DNA of 64,000 nucleotides from Verrucomicrobiia bacterium (GTDB taxonomy: Bacteria; Verrucomicrobiota; Verrucomicrobiia; Verrucomicrobiales; Akkermansiaceae): contig JAUIGV010000021.1 of NCBI GenBank assembly GCA_030432565.1, positions 30,578 to 94,577 of the forward strand. The letters are read 5' to 3'. Within the stretch, counting starts at the first letter, position 1; every line of letters starts with the position of its first letter. Below the pieces are notes generated by a model. It was not told the DNA's origin. It ran no database searches and worked only from the letters and a program-made list of their open reading frames with translations. Shown in pieces: positions 45,806 through 55,587 of the stretch. The translations under genes were made by a program, and so were the position numbers.

Positions 45806-47053
45806 ATGAAAACCTGCATCCTCCCTCTCATCCTCACCCTCTCGACCTTTGCGCAAGACACCTGGCCCCGCTTCCGTGGCGAGGACGGCACCGGAGTCTC
45901 ATCTGCCAAACTCCCAACCAAGCTTGCTGAAGACACCCTCCTCTGGTCGTCCAAGCTCCCCGGCCCCGGCTCCAGCTCCCCCGTCATCTGGAAGGACAAA
46001 CTCTTCGTCACCAGCGAGAACCGCGACAAGAAAACCATCGCTTTGATCTGTCTCGATGCCAGGTCCGGCAAGACCGCCTGGAGCAAGCCGCTCGCCGTGG
46101 GTGATTATCATCTCCACCGATTCAACAACACCGCCGCTTCCAGCCCAGCCGTGAACGACAAGGCGGTCGTCGTCAGCTGGTTTGACGGACCATCGAACAA
46201 GGCCATGCTCACGGCCTTTGATCACTCGGGTTCCAAACTCTGGGACTACGTGATTGGCAAAGCCAAAACCCAGCACGGCTTCAACCTCCAACCGGTCATT
46301 CATCAAGACCAGGTTGTTCTTGCCCACATCCACATGGAAGACGGGTTCGTCGGTAGCGTCTCCCTCAAGACCGGCAAGGACACGTGGAAAACGAACTACA
46401 AGGGAGACGGCGAAAAGACCAGCTACGTCACCCCCTTGGTCCGCAAGACCTCAACCGGGCACGAAGTGATCGTCGCAAGCCACGCGCACGGAGTCTTTGC
46501 TCTCGACTTCGCCACCGGCAAGGAAAACTGGTCGCTCCCTGGCACCATGAAACAACGAACCATCGTGTCCCCCATCAACGTTCTCGCAGGATCGGGCAGC
46601 AAGGATTCCTTAATCGCCGTCGGCTGTAAAAGCGGAGTCTATTTCACCGTCCGCCCTCCCGTAAAAAAAGAAGAGGCCGCTGAAATCGCATGGCGCATGA
46701 AGGGCAAAACACCTTACGTCCCGACTCCCGTTTCCAATGGCAAGACCGTTTTCGCCCTCTCCGACGGCGGAATGCTTACAGCACTCGATGCCAAATCCGG
46801 CGACGTCAAATGGACCCGGCAGATGCAGGCCAATTTCTACGCCTCACCTGTCATCGCCGATGGCAAACTTCTCGCCCTTTCCCGCGAAGGCGAGATGATC
46901 ACTGCGGATGTTTCCGACGGCTACCAGGAACTCTCACGCTGCTCCCTTTCTCCGGGCCCCGAATCCGAGTGGAGCGACGCCACTCCGGCCATCGCTCATG
47001 GCAAAATCTATATCCGACTCGGCGCGCGGATCGATTGTTTCGGCACAAAATAG
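45806..47053 (+). CDS. Secreted PQQ-like beta-propeller protein
   Basis: The 415-residue protein has a short signal peptide and a propeller made of PQQ-type blades: DTWPRFRGEDGTGVS, TIALICLDARSGKTAW, VSLKTGKDTW, VFALDFATGKENW, LTALDAKSGDVKW. Such proteins appear with outer-membrane assembly, quinoprotein dehydrogenases or as stand-alone periplasmic proteins. No PQQ-binding Trp-docking residues decide the type. The same opening motif, W-P-R-F-[RL]-G, occurs in the second PQQ gene at 54101. Confidence 0.85.
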   Translation: MKTCILPLILTLSTFAQDTWPRFRGEDGTGVSSAKLPTKLAEDTLLWSSKLPGPGSSSPVIWKDKLFVTSENRDKKTIALICLDARSGKTAWSKPLAVGDYHLHRFNNTAASSPAVNDKAVVVSWFDGPSNKAMLTAFDHSGSKLWDYVIGKAKTQHGFNLQPVIHQDQVVLAHIHMEDGFVGSVSLKTGKDTWKTNYKGDGEKTSYVTPLVRKTSTGHEVIVASHAHGVFALDFATGKENWSLPGTMKQRTIVSPINVLAGSGSKDSLIAVGCKSGVYFTVRPPVKKEEAAEIAWRMKGKTPYVPTPVSNGKTVFALSDGGMLTALDAKSGDVKWTRQMQANFYASPVIADGKLLALSREGEMITADVSDGYQELSRCSLSPGPESEWSDATPAIAHGKIYIRLGARIDCFGTK

Positions 47054-47104
47054 ATGATTGGCGTTTGACCTGACGAAGATTCGGGTGCCAATTGAAAGTC
47101 GTCC

Positions 47105-49309
47105 ATGAAAGCTATTCTCCTCTGCGCCTACTTTTGCGCTCCCCTCCTCGGGCAAAACATCCCCAATCTGACCAAGACCGAAGATGGCAAGTTCCAGGTT
47201 GAGATAGCTCCTGACAGCACCCACTACTCGCGCCTGCTCCGTTCACGCGATCTCATGACCTGGGAAGTCGTCGCACTCGGACCATCCTCGACAGAACCAT
47301 ACACGCTTGCCGACTCGGTCCTCCCCCGACCAGACGGCTTCTACCGCGTCGACCTCGTCCCGACCAACTCTCCCAAGGATTCCGACGGAGACGGTCGCAG
47401 CGATCTGGCGGAATTAGCCGTGAACCATGGCCTCAATGCGGCCGACCCCATTCCCACTCTTGACGGCAATATCTTCCTTGCCTCCCAAGCCAGCTACGAC
47501 GCGCTCTCAAAGCGGGACAACTTCCCGGGAGCGCAAAACGTCAAAGAGGTAAAATTTCTCATCACCAACATTCGCACCAACCCGGAGCTCTACTTCTTTA
47601 ATATCAATCGGAACCAACACCACTACGACTTCGCCACCAACGTTCTCAAATTCCCCCGGAACTACAACGCATTCACCAGCGCCACCTACATCAGTGCGGC
47701 AAATCGCCAGAACCTCGCCGGCTCACTGGTTTCGCACGATAATTACGTTGCTCCCGATGGGACCAAAGGGATTTATACCCTCGAATTCTGGCCCACCGAC
47801 CCGGTCGCCTTCGAGTGGATCGAACTCGCCTACGAGATCATTGCGAAGAACGCACCCTTCATCACGCGCCTGGCCTATCACGCTCCCAGCGAAACCCAGC
47901 GCCAACTCCAAAAAGTAAATCAGGCCAAGTACGACGCATCCTCGATTCACACGATCGAAACCGACGATCTTTTCTCCAGCACCACCTACCAACCGATGAA
48001 CCAACAAGAAGCCTTCGGGCGGCTTGTGGTCTCAACCGGAGCGGAAACCCTCTCCGCCCGCGATATTGTCATCTTCAACAACCTCCCCAACGATCTCACC
48101 TATGTCTCGGGCATCATCACCGAAGTCCCCCAGACCCCGCTCTCGCACGTCAATCTCAAGGCCCAGCAAAACGACACCCCGAACGCCTACATTGCAGACG
48201 CTGCAAACCACCCTGACATCGCCCCTCTCATCGGCCAAAATATCTTCTATCGTGTCACTGCGGAAGGGTTCGAAATCCGCGCCGCCACCCAGCAGGAGGT
48301 CGAGGACTACTTCGAGTCAATTCGCCCCACCGGGTCCTCGTCGCCCCCCCGGGATCTGAGTGAGACCGAAATCACTCCGCTTTCCGAGGTCGCCTTCGCC
48401 GAGAGCGATTCATTCGGAGGGAAAGCCGCCAACGTTGCCGAATTACGACGACTCTTTCCGAATAATGCACCCGATGGATTCGCCATTCCCTTCTACTTTT
48501 ACCACCAATTCATGATTCACAACCGCTTCTACCCACAGGTGGCAGCAATGATTTCCAATCCTGATTTTCAAAGTAATCCCGCACTTCGGGAATCGCTTCT
48601 GGCCAACTTTCGCGACCAAATCAAAAATAAGAGCACCATGCCCGAATGGATGTATTTGGCACTGACCGATCTCCAGGAAAGTTTTCCATCGGATATCACC
48701 CCGCGCCTTCGCTCCAGTGCCAATGCCGAGGACACCACCAGTTTCAACGGCGCTGGTCTATATGACTCATTCACCCACAAGCCAGACGAAGGTCATATCA
48801 GCAAGAGTGTAAAGCAGGTCTGGGCAAGCCTCTGGAATTACCGGGCTTACGAGGAGCGTGAGTTTTACCGCATCAGCCATCTTTCTTCCGCGATGGGGAT
48901 CCTCGTTCACCCCAATCAAAAGAACGAACAAGCCAACGGCGTAGCCGTCGCCAAAAACATTTTCGACCCCAACTGGGAAGGTTACTACTTCAATGCTCAA
49001 ACCGGAGAGAATCTCGTCACCAATCCCGAAGCCAATTCCACTCCGGAAGAGCTCCTCGCTGCCAAGCTTTTTGGAAACTCCCAATTCGAGATTCAATACA
49101 TTCGTTACTCCAACCAAGTCCCCGAAGGTGAGACCGTGCTCACCCGCACCCAGGTTCTGGACCTTGTCGAAGATTTAAAGATTATCAATGCGCGCTTTAA
49201 ATCGCTCTACAACCAGAGACTGAACCGGAACTTTGCCATGGAGATCGAATTCAAAATCATCGAGTCCGGTGAAATCTCCATCAAACAGGCGCGCCCTTAC
49301 GTCAACTGA
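47105..49309 (+). CDS. Secreted PEP-synthase-like protein with reversed domain order
   Basis: The 734-residue protein has a signal peptide, then the S-x-D-L-x-x-W module (LLRSRDLMTWEVV, ending FYRVDLV), then an acidic DSDGDGRSD segment. At about residue 330 it has the swivelling phosphohistidine domain of PEP synthases (GIITEVPQTPLSHVNLKA, His348). From about residue 435 an ATP-grasp nucleotide-binding domain follows (FGGKAANVAELRR, RLRSSANAEDTTSFNGAGL, GVAVAKNIFDP). Normal PEP synthases have ATP-grasp first, then His, then a TIM barrel; here the order is reversed, the barrel is absent, and the protein is exported. The reaction is unknown. Confidence 0.8.
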   Translation: MKAILLCAYFCAPLLGQNIPNLTKTEDGKFQVEIAPDSTHYSRLLRSRDLMTWEVVALGPSSTEPYTLADSVLPRPDGFYRVDLVPTNSPKDSDGDGRSDLAELAVNHGLNAADPIPTLDGNIFLASQASYDALSKRDNFPGAQNVKEVKFLITNIRTNPELYFFNINRNQHHYDFATNVLKFPRNYNAFTSATYISAANRQNLAGSLVSHDNYVAPDGTKGIYTLEFWPTDPVAFEWIELAYEIIAKNAPFITRLAYHAPSETQRQLQKVNQAKYDASSIHTIETDDLFSSTTYQPMNQQEAFGRLVVSTGAETLSARDIVIFNNLPNDLTYVSGIITEVPQTPLSHVNLKAQQNDTPNAYIADAANHPDIAPLIGQNIFYRVTAEGFEIRAATQQEVEDYFESIRPTGSSSPPRDLSETEITPLSEVAFAESDSFGGKAANVAELRRLFPNNAPDGFAIPFYFYHQFMIHNRFYPQVAAMISNPDFQSNPALRESLLANFRDQIKNKSTMPEWMYLALTDLQESFPSDITPRLRSSANAEDTTSFNGAGLYDSFTHKPDEGHISKSVKQVWASLWNYRAYEEREFYRISHLSSAMGILVHPNQKNEQANGVAVAKNIFDPNWEGYYFNAQTGENLVTNPEANSTPEELLAAKLFGNSQFEIQYIRYSNQVPEGETVLTRTQVLDLVEDLKIINARFKSLYNQRLNRNFAMEIEFKIIESGEISIKQARPYVN

Positions 49310-50089
49310 TTAAGAAGCACCTTCTTTTCGAAGGAACACCAAAGTCGAGTCATCCGAATCCTTCTTCGAGAAACGATACCCTGCCGTCTTGAACTTTTGT
49401 AGATCCTTGGGATCGGTAATCCCATTGCGCACAATATAATCCGCCATCATCCCACGCGCCTTCTTGGCAAAAAATGAGATGATTTTGTATTTCCCGTTCT
49501 TCTCATCCTTGAAAACCGGCGTAATGAGTTCACCGGCAAGATCTTTCTTCTTAACCGCCGAGAAATACTCGTTCGAAGCAAGGTTTACCACGAAGCCGGA
49601 GCCCGATTTTTTCAAATCCGCGTTCAATGACTTCGTCAGCGAATCCCCCCAAAACTCATAAAGGTTCTTTCCTCTTTTATTGGGGAATTTCGTCCCCATC
49701 TCCAGGCGGTAAGGCTGCATCAAATCCAGGGGCCGCAGGACCCCGTAAAGTCCGGATAGAATCCGCAACCGCTTCTGCGCCACGTCGAATTCCTCTTTGC
49801 CCCACTGGTCCAGCTCCATGCCCTGATAAACATCGCCGGTGAAAGCGAGAATCGCAGGACGGGAGTTTCCTTTGGTAAACTCCTCCTCCCAACTCGCAAA
49901 ACGATCATGATTTAACTGGGCCAGCGTGTCACTGATCGACATCAGCTTACCCACCTTCCCTACCGGGAGCTTCCGCAATTGCGAAATCAATTCGGCAGAA
50001 TCCTCAATGAAGCGGGGCTTGGTCGCACGCTTGGTCAAAAGCGGCGACTCGTAATCCAACGACTTGGCGGGTGACAGAAGAACGATCAT
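49310..50089 (-). CDS. yaaA: Peroxide-stress protein YaaA
   Basis: The start at 50089 (MIVLLSPAKSLDYESP) matches the family start exactly; the longer frame to 50143 is not conserved. The 259-residue protein has the YaaA signatures LLSPAKSLD, FTGDVYQGM, ILSGLYGVLRPLD, YRLEMGTKF and ARGMMADYI. YaaA binds DNA and limits intracellular iron during hydrogen peroxide stress in Escherichia coli. It abuts the PEP-synthase-like gene stop to stop. Confidence 0.93.
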   Translation of the reverse strand: MIVLLSPAKSLDYESPLLTKRATKPRFIEDSAELISQLRKLPVGKVGKLMSISDTLAQLNHDRFASWEEEFTKGNSRPAILAFTGDVYQGMELDQWGKEEFDVAQKRLRILSGLYGVLRPLDLMQPYRLEMGTKFPNKRGKNLYEFWGDSLTKSLNADLKKSGSGFVVNLASNEYFSAVKKKDLAGELITPVFKDEKNGKYKIISFFAKKARGMMADYIVRNGITDPKDLQKFKTAGYRFSKKDSDDSTLVFLRKEGAS

Positions 50090-50205
50090 GTGGGGAGACT
50101 TTGCCTCCAGCTCGCGAAATTGCAACCCGTCACAGATTGCCAAAATGAGCCGCCTTGAAGGGTAGCCGAGGACCTTCCATTTTATTTTGCAGGAAATCCC
50201 ACAAC

Positions 50206-50937
50206 ATGCTTAATACCCCCTTCCTCACCGCCGCAAAGCCATCCAGCAACCAGCACCACCATTCTCCCCAAAAGTCATCCTTCATCCTTAAAATGTGGCC
50301 CCTCTCAAACGACAAATCCTCCCTCCACCTCGCCGGTAAAACCATCGCCGACTGGGAGTCTCTTCTCGGCAAGACCTTCAACCTGACCCACCCGTGGGAG
50401 CTCCTTGACCTCAACGCCCAACTCATCGCCACCATTCAAGACTGGCCCGGCCATCCCGCCATTCAATCCGGTAACGAAGCCAAAGTCATCGTTGGCGAAG
50501 GAACCAAAATCCTTCCCGGCGTCTTCATCGAAGGCTCCGTTATCATTGGTAAAAACTGCAAGATTGGACCCAATTGCTACCTCCGTGGCACCACCTCCAT
50601 CGGCGACAACTGCCACGTCGGCCACGCTGTCGAAATCAAAAACTCGGTCCTCGCCAGTGGTTTGTCCGTTGGCCACCTCAGCTACGTTGGCGACTCCTAC
50701 CTTGGCAAAAACGTCAACCTCGGTGCCGGCACCATCACCTCCAATCTCCGCCACGATGGCACCAACCATCGCTCTGAGGTTGATGGCAATCTCATCGACA
50801 CCGGGCGCGAGAAATTCGGGGCCATCATCGGGGACGGAGTCCGCACCGGCATCAGCACCTCCATCTACCCCGGCCGCAAACTCGGCCCCAACACCACCAC
50901 CCTCCCCGGCCAAATCATCTCCCGAGATCTAAAATAG
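50206..50937 (+). CDS. Left-handed beta-helix (hexapeptide-repeat) protein, GlmU-C-like
   Basis: I placed the start at 50206 because an AGGAA stretch lies about 12 bases upstream; 50293 is a shorter alternative. The roughly 243-residue protein has an N-terminal segment [13 protein letters not shown] seen before sugar-nucleotide beta-helix domains, then many hexapeptide units: [35 protein letters not shown], then [22 protein letters not shown]. It resembles the acetyltransferase half of GlmU without the uridylyltransferase half. The acyl acceptor is unknown. Divergent from yaaA. Confidence 0.8.
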   Translation: MLNTPFLTAAKPSSNQHHHSPQKSSFILKMWPLSNDKSSLHLAGKTIADWESLLGKTFNLTHPWELLDLNAQLIATIQDWPGHPAIQSGNEAKVIVGEGTKILPGVFIEGSVIIGKNCKIGPNCYLRGTTSIGDNCHVGHAVEIKNSVLASGLSVGHLSYVGDSYLGKNVNLGAGTITSNLRHDGTNHRSEVDGNLIDTGREKFGAIIGDGVRTGISTSIYPGRKLGPNTTTLPGQIISRDLK

Positions 50938-51003
50938 CCAATCCCCCGCCGTGATTCGCAGGTAGGATGCGTGCCCAACGGATGCTATCATGATGGCAAG
51001 ATA

Positions 51004-51582
51004 ATGAAAGATCCTGAAACCTTACAGCAAGACACCTCAAGGTTGTGGACGTTTCCCAATGTGCTCTGCCTGGCCCGGTTCATGGGATCATTTGTCCTGC
51101 TGCCGATCGCCCTGCTGGAAATGCCGTATTGGTTTGTGGGTATCTATTTGCTGCTCATCACTACCGACCTCGTAGATGGCCCCATCGCACGAAAATTCCA
51201 TCAGCGCAGCAACACTGGGGCCCACTTGGACAGCATTGCCGATGTCACCTTGAATGCCTGCTTGCTGACAGGAGTCGCGATCCTCTGCTGGAAGACTTTG
51301 CAACATGAACTCCTCTTTGTAGGCTTGGTGATCGGAAGCTACGGCCTCTCGCAGGCGTTCGGATTCTGGAAGTTTCGTCGGCTACTTTCCTACCACACCT
51401 ACGCTGCCAAATTCTCCCAGTGGCTCGCCATGCTGGCAGCAATCAGTCTCATCCTCGACTGGTCCGTATGGCCTCTTCGAATCGCGTGCATCATAGCGAT
51501 CTTCGGCAATCTCGAAGCCATCGCCATCACCGCAGTCCTAAAAAAATGGCAAGCCGACGTGCTCTCATTCTTTCGCGTCTGA
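51004..51582 (+). CDS. CDP-alcohol phosphatidyltransferase
   Basis: The 192-residue membrane protein starts at the ATG at 51004 (a GTG at 50971 would add 11 residues). The catalytic motif is complete: Asp58-Gly59, Ala62-Arg63, Gly72, Asp76 and Asp80 in D-G-x2-A-R-x8-G-x3-D-x3-D order, preceded by Asp55. About five or six membrane helices are seen. The family transfers a diacylglycerol-phosphate group from CDP-diacylglycerol to an alcohol; the alcohol is not clear from sequence. It stands between the beta-helix gene and a repeat element. Confidence 0.88.
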   Translation: MKDPETLQQDTSRLWTFPNVLCLARFMGSFVLLPIALLEMPYWFVGIYLLLITTDLVDGPIARKFHQRSNTGAHLDSIADVTLNACLLTGVAILCWKTLQHELLFVGLVIGSYGLSQAFGFWKFRRLLSYHTYAAKFSQWLAMLAAISLILDWSVWPLRIACIIAIFGNLEAIAITAVLKKWQADVLSFFRV

Positions 51583-52103
51583 TCGCCCCGCAGACCAGCC
51601 CTTCGCTCTTGTAAGCCTGTCTGAAACAGGTTCAGAAGTCCCCCCCCGGACACTCCCCGGGAAAGCCGACGACCTTGTGCAGATTAGACCATTTGCCAGA
51701 AGTGATTGCGGGAAAAGGCCGAGACTGTGGGAATTGAGTGCAAGGCGCAAGGAAGGTGCGTATGAACATACGCAACTGACGAGCAACGCCGCAATCGGCT
51801 CCCACGGGCCGGAAGTCTGTCAGCCCTCCCGCGCAGCGGCTGATCCTCTCGACACCACAATCCCCGTTTCACGTAAGGACTTTTGGCAGATGGTCTAACA
51901 TTCAAAATGTCGTGAAGGAGGCTACCTGCGGAATGGAAGCTGACATCTTGCTGACGCCTACCAGCGGGAGGCAGATGCGCATCTCGCGTCCCGGTATCGG
52001 CCGGGAACAGCTTGATTCCGAAAGAAAAGTAAATCCCTGCAGCCACAGCCCGCTTGGGGCACCGGACATCGACACCCCTCCCTATCCGTGCCAGCATCAT
52101 CCC
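51583..52103. other. Intergenic region holding an inverted-repeat element
   Basis: 521 bp between the phosphatidyltransferase and the M23 gene. Most of it is the 215-bp terminal-inverted-repeat element at 51684-51898; the rest shows a C8 run near 51639 and no gene I can support. The reading frame of the M23 gene stays open back to 51912, but that part lacks a signal peptide and homology. Confidence 0.5.
51684..51898. repeat. 215-bp MITE-like element with terminal inverted repeats and internal hairpin
   Basis: The ends form 20-base terminal inverted repeats, TTAGACCATTTGCCAGAAGT on the left (51684-51703) and its complement with two mismatches on the right (51879-51898). Inside, 51727-51805 folds into a long imperfect hairpin: GTGGGA pairs with TCCCAC, GGCG with CGCC, and the tip is a perfect TGCGTATG/CATACGCA palindrome. 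The AAGGCGCAAGG and GAGCAACGCCGCA segments on the two arms resemble dispersed palindromic repeats known in several phyla. No reading frame of note and no clear target duplication. It is probably a non-autonomous mobile element. Confidence 0.7.
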
Positions 52104-53873
52104 ATGGGTCGCACCATCTTCTGCATCATCTTCCTTTGCCTCCTGGCCCAGCAGTCCGGTGCCGCCTCGCCGAAGGGCTTCGCCCGCCTCGCCGACGGCA
52201 CCATCGTCGAGGTCCGCAACAAGACCCAGCAACAAGTCACCTTCAAGCGAGCCGACGGCGGCCTTGGAAAGATCGCCATCGATGAGGTCGATGGTTGGCT
52301 CAGTGCCCGGCAGGCAGACCAACTCGTGGACCGGCTCCTTCCCAAGGTCGGCATCAAGGAACAGCACGACGAAATCCGAAAACAACTCAAGACCCTCCAG
52401 ATGGCTGCGGTGCCGCGAATCGTGCACCATCTCAAAACCGGCGACCAACGCCGACGCATGGAGGCCATTGCTGCCCTGCAGTTTGTCTGGTCAACCGAGG
52501 CCGAGGCCCCGGTCCGGGCCGCCCTTAACGATGAGGAGCAATCCATCCGCAGTATCGCGCTTCGGCTCGTCCAATCCCGCATTCCCGGCGATCACACCGA
52601 GCTTCTCGACACCGCAACCGAAGACGAAGACCCGCGCGTATCCGGACCCGCCCTTTACACCCTCCTCAGCGCCAAACCAGATTCCGACCGCCTCGCAAAA
52701 GCCCTCCAGAATCGCGAACTCTGGCCCTTTCTCCACACGCTCCTCCCCCGCCACCACGACCGCGTCAAGTTCGGAGCAATCACACACCGCATGCTCGACA
52801 CCGGCAACCCGGATGAACGGGCCAGTGCCCTCTGCTCCCTCATCCACCAATACGACTTCGACGCCAGCACGGAGAAGAAGATCCTGGAACGGCTTCGCGA
52901 CGGCGCCCCTGCCATCCGGATGCGGGCCGCGGAATATCTGCGCTGGCACGGTGCCGGCTCGACGCTCCCCTCCCTGCATTCCGCCCTCAAGGCCGAGCAG
53001 GACCTCCACTGCCAAGCCGTCATGCAGGCCGCCGTCACAGCCATCGAGCAGCGCGGTCGCATCTTCTCACGCACCCTCGGCACCACGACTCACGATTGGT
53101 CCGGCGATTTCGCCACCGCAGGCAAGGCCGCCTTGCGGGATTGGATGAGCGGTCCTCCCACCGCTGCCCTGCGCTTCGCCACCCTCAAACTCCTCGGCTC
53201 CAGGGGTAGTGCCCCGTATGTAAAATACGACGGGCGAAACGACATGGATGCGGACGACGCCGATGCCCGCTACATTGAGCTCATCAATTACGTTGCCGGA
53301 TATCCGGGCCCTGTTGCACTCCTCACCTCACCGCGCAACGCCTCCGACATCGAACCTCCCGCCGCCGCCACCCTCGTCCCGCCCGTGCGCGACTACTTCG
53401 ACGCCGACCGCAAGAGCTTCGGCCTCTTCACCGGGGACTACGACGGCCCATTCAAGGAATCCCACCACGTCGGCGACGATGTCGCATTCCACCAACAACA
53501 CGAAACGGTTGTCGCGATCGGTGATGGCATCGTGCGTCACGCCCGCATCGCCGCTCCCTCCTGGGGTGGCATCATCATCATCGAGCACCACGACCCGAAA
53601 ACCGACAAACGTTTCTGCAGCCTCTACAGCCACCTCGGCCCCTTGCTTTGCGTCAAGGCCGGCGACAAGGTCCGCCAGGGCGCCATGCTTGGATCCCTGG
53701 GACGCACCTTCACCCTCGCGACCGGAGGATACCAGAGCCACCTCCACTTCGGCATCCATCTCAGCCCCTTCAGCGGCCACTGGATCACCGGCTACCTTTC
53801 CCCGCAGCGCTTCAAGGAGCACGACCATTCCTGGACCGACCCTCAACCATTTATCAAGAAACGTTTGAACTGA
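52104..53873 (+). CDS. Secreted M23-family metallopeptidase with HEAT-like repeats
   Basis: The start at 52104 (MGRTIFCIIFLCLLAQQSGA) gives a signal peptide; the frame is open to 51912 without one. The 589-residue protein has an N-terminal small beta domain (FARLADGTIVEVRNKTQQQV), HEAT-like helices (residues 130-330), and a C-terminal M23 peptidase fold. The zinc ligands look intact: His455 and Asp459 in HxxxD, and His546 and His548 in HLHFG. M23 enzymes cut peptidoglycan peptides; a cell-wall role is inferred. It follows the inverted-repeat element and precedes a PQQ propeller gene. Confidence 0.85.
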   Translation: MGRTIFCIIFLCLLAQQSGAASPKGFARLADGTIVEVRNKTQQQVTFKRADGGLGKIAIDEVDGWLSARQADQLVDRLLPKVGIKEQHDEIRKQLKTLQMAAVPRIVHHLKTGDQRRRMEAIAALQFVWSTEAEAPVRAALNDEEQSIRSIALRLVQSRIPGDHTELLDTATEDEDPRVSGPALYTLLSAKPDSDRLAKALQNRELWPFLHTLLPRHHDRVKFGAITHRMLDTGNPDERASALCSLIHQYDFDASTEKKILERLRDGAPAIRMRAAEYLRWHGAGSTLPSLHSALKAEQDLHCQAVMQAAVTAIEQRGRIFSRTLGTTTHDWSGDFATAGKAALRDWMSGPPTAALRFATLKLLGSRGSAPYVKYDGRNDMDADDADARYIELINYVAGYPGPVALLTSPRNASDIEPPAAATLVPPVRDYFDADRKSFGLFTGDYDGPFKESHHVGDDVAFHQQHETVVAIGDGIVRHARIAAPSWGGIIIIEHHDPKTDKRFCSLYSHLGPLLCVKAGDKVRQGAMLGSLGRTFTLATGGYQSHLHFGIHLSPFSGHWITGYLSPQRFKEHDHSWTDPQPFIKKRLN

Positions 53874-54100
53874 TCATCACGTGTCTTCCGTGGACTGCGG
53901 TAGTTCATGACCGCTTTCAGGTGTGGGCAGTTTTCGCGCATTGGAGAAAGTCGGCCGCAGGCAGAGGAAGGAGAAGCCTGACGCTGCCCCCGCACAAAAC
54001 GAGCTCCGGACGAAAGACTTGGCCACCCAGAAGGGTGGTTTTCCTCCACCCACTCACTCCGATCTGTTTGCTCTCTGGAGAAGCGAAGCTATCAATTGTC

Positions 54101-55429
54101 ATGAATCTCTCCCCCGCTGCCCTCCTCTTCATCGTTCCATTTGCGGTCGCCGCGCCCAAGCCCTTTGAGCGCCTGACCTTCCACGCCGCACCGAAGCCCC
54201 TGTCCGGTAAAGCCGTGACCGAAGACTGGCCGCGCTTCCTGGGTCCACGCCACGACCTTCATTCCAAGGAGACCCGCCTCCTCAGGCCCCTGCCAGCTAC
54301 GGGACCAAAAATGGTGTGGGAGGTGTCTCGTGGCGGCGGCCATGCCCCGCCGGTTGTCTCCGGCGATCACCTCGTGCTGATCCATACCATGGAGGGGCGA
54401 GAGGTCATCGAATGCCTTCATTCCGAAACCGGCCGTCGTCACTGGAAGTTCGACTACCCGGTCACCTTGGGATCAAGCTACGGCACCAAGGATGCTCCAC
54501 GCTCCGGACCTGTCATCGACGGCGATCTGGTCTTCACCGTCGGAGTACGTGGGGACCTGCACTGCCTCTCCCTGACCACCGGCCGGCTTGTTTGGAAAAA
54601 GAATCTCGACGAGGAATACGGTCCCGCCCCCTTCTTCTTTGGTCGGGGTGGTTGCCCTCTCGTGCACGGTGATCAACTCATCGTCAATGTCGGCGGAAAG
54701 TTCTGCGTCGGTGGCTTCGACAAGCGGACCGGCAAACTGATCTGGACCACGAAGCACGACTGGCAGGCCAGCTACGCCTCACCAGTGCCGGCCAAGATTC
54801 ACGGCAAGGACCGCATCCTCGTCTTTGCCGGTGGCATGACCGATCCCCCCGCCGGTGGCCTGCTCTGCATCGACCCGAAAACCGGCAAAGTGGAGAGCGC
54901 CTTTCCCTGGCGGGCACAGATGTATACCTCGGTCAATGCCGCCTCACCGGTCGTCATGGGCAATGCCGCCTTTGTCACCGAAGGCTATACCGAAGGCGGC
55001 GCCATGATCGACTTCACTCCTGAAGGCATCACCAAACTACGGTGGCAGGCGCCGCAGTTCAGCTGCCAATTCACCACCCCGGTCGCCCATGAAGGCTACC
55101 TTTATGGCGTGTCGGGCACCGGCGGAACCGAGATGGTCTGTTATGAAACCACGACCGGTCGAGAAATGTGGCGGGACGGCATTGCCCTTGAGGGCGCGCG
55201 CCTCGGACGGGCCAGCCTGCTCCACATCGACGGAGCCTTCCTGTGCCTCGGAGCCCAGGGGACCTTGCTCTGGCTCGACCTTGACCCGAAAGGAGCCAAG
55301 ATTCTGTCACAGGCGCAGCTCTTCCTGGCACCGGAAACCTGGGGCGTTCCCGTCGTGTCTCGCGGACTCCTCTACATCAACCAGAACGCCATGGGCAACC
55401 GCCTGATTTGCTACGATCTGCGGCAATAG
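54101..55429 (+). CDS. Secreted PQQ-like beta-propeller protein
   Basis: The start at 54101 gives a 442-residue protein with signal peptide MNLSPAALLFIVPFAVAA. Blades of the PQQ type follow: EDWPRFLGPRHDLHS, IECLHSETGRRHWKFDYP, LHCLSLTTGRLVWKK, GGFDKRTGKLIWTTK, LICYDLRQ. It is a distant relative of the 45806 protein. No catalytic residues of quinoprotein dehydrogenases are apparent. The 227 bp before it hold no gene I can support. Confidence 0.85.
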   Translation: MNLSPAALLFIVPFAVAAPKPFERLTFHAAPKPLSGKAVTEDWPRFLGPRHDLHSKETRLLRPLPATGPKMVWEVSRGGGHAPPVVSGDHLVLIHTMEGREVIECLHSETGRRHWKFDYPVTLGSSYGTKDAPRSGPVIDGDLVFTVGVRGDLHCLSLTTGRLVWKKNLDEEYGPAPFFFGRGGCPLVHGDQLIVNVGGKFCVGGFDKRTGKLIWTTKHDWQASYASPVPAKIHGKDRILVFAGGMTDPPAGGLLCIDPKTGKVESAFPWRAQMYTSVNAASPVVMGNAAFVTEGYTEGGAMIDFTPEGITKLRWQAPQFSCQFTTPVAHEGYLYGVSGTGGTEMVCYETTTGREMWRDGIALEGARLGRASLLHIDGAFLCLGAQGTLLWLDLDPKGAKILSQAQLFLAPETWGVPVVSRGLLYINQNAMGNRLICYDLRQ

Positions 55430-55587
55430 GCCGGGGCGGAGTGGAACGAACGATCTGCCAGCGTCATCCTAAAACTGCTCCACGAGCGTATTTCAGATTT
55501 ATAACGCCCCGCCTGACTTTCAGAATTCATCTGGCAATCGTGATCCCGGAGTGGAAAATTCCCACTCCACTCATTCCATCAATAACC

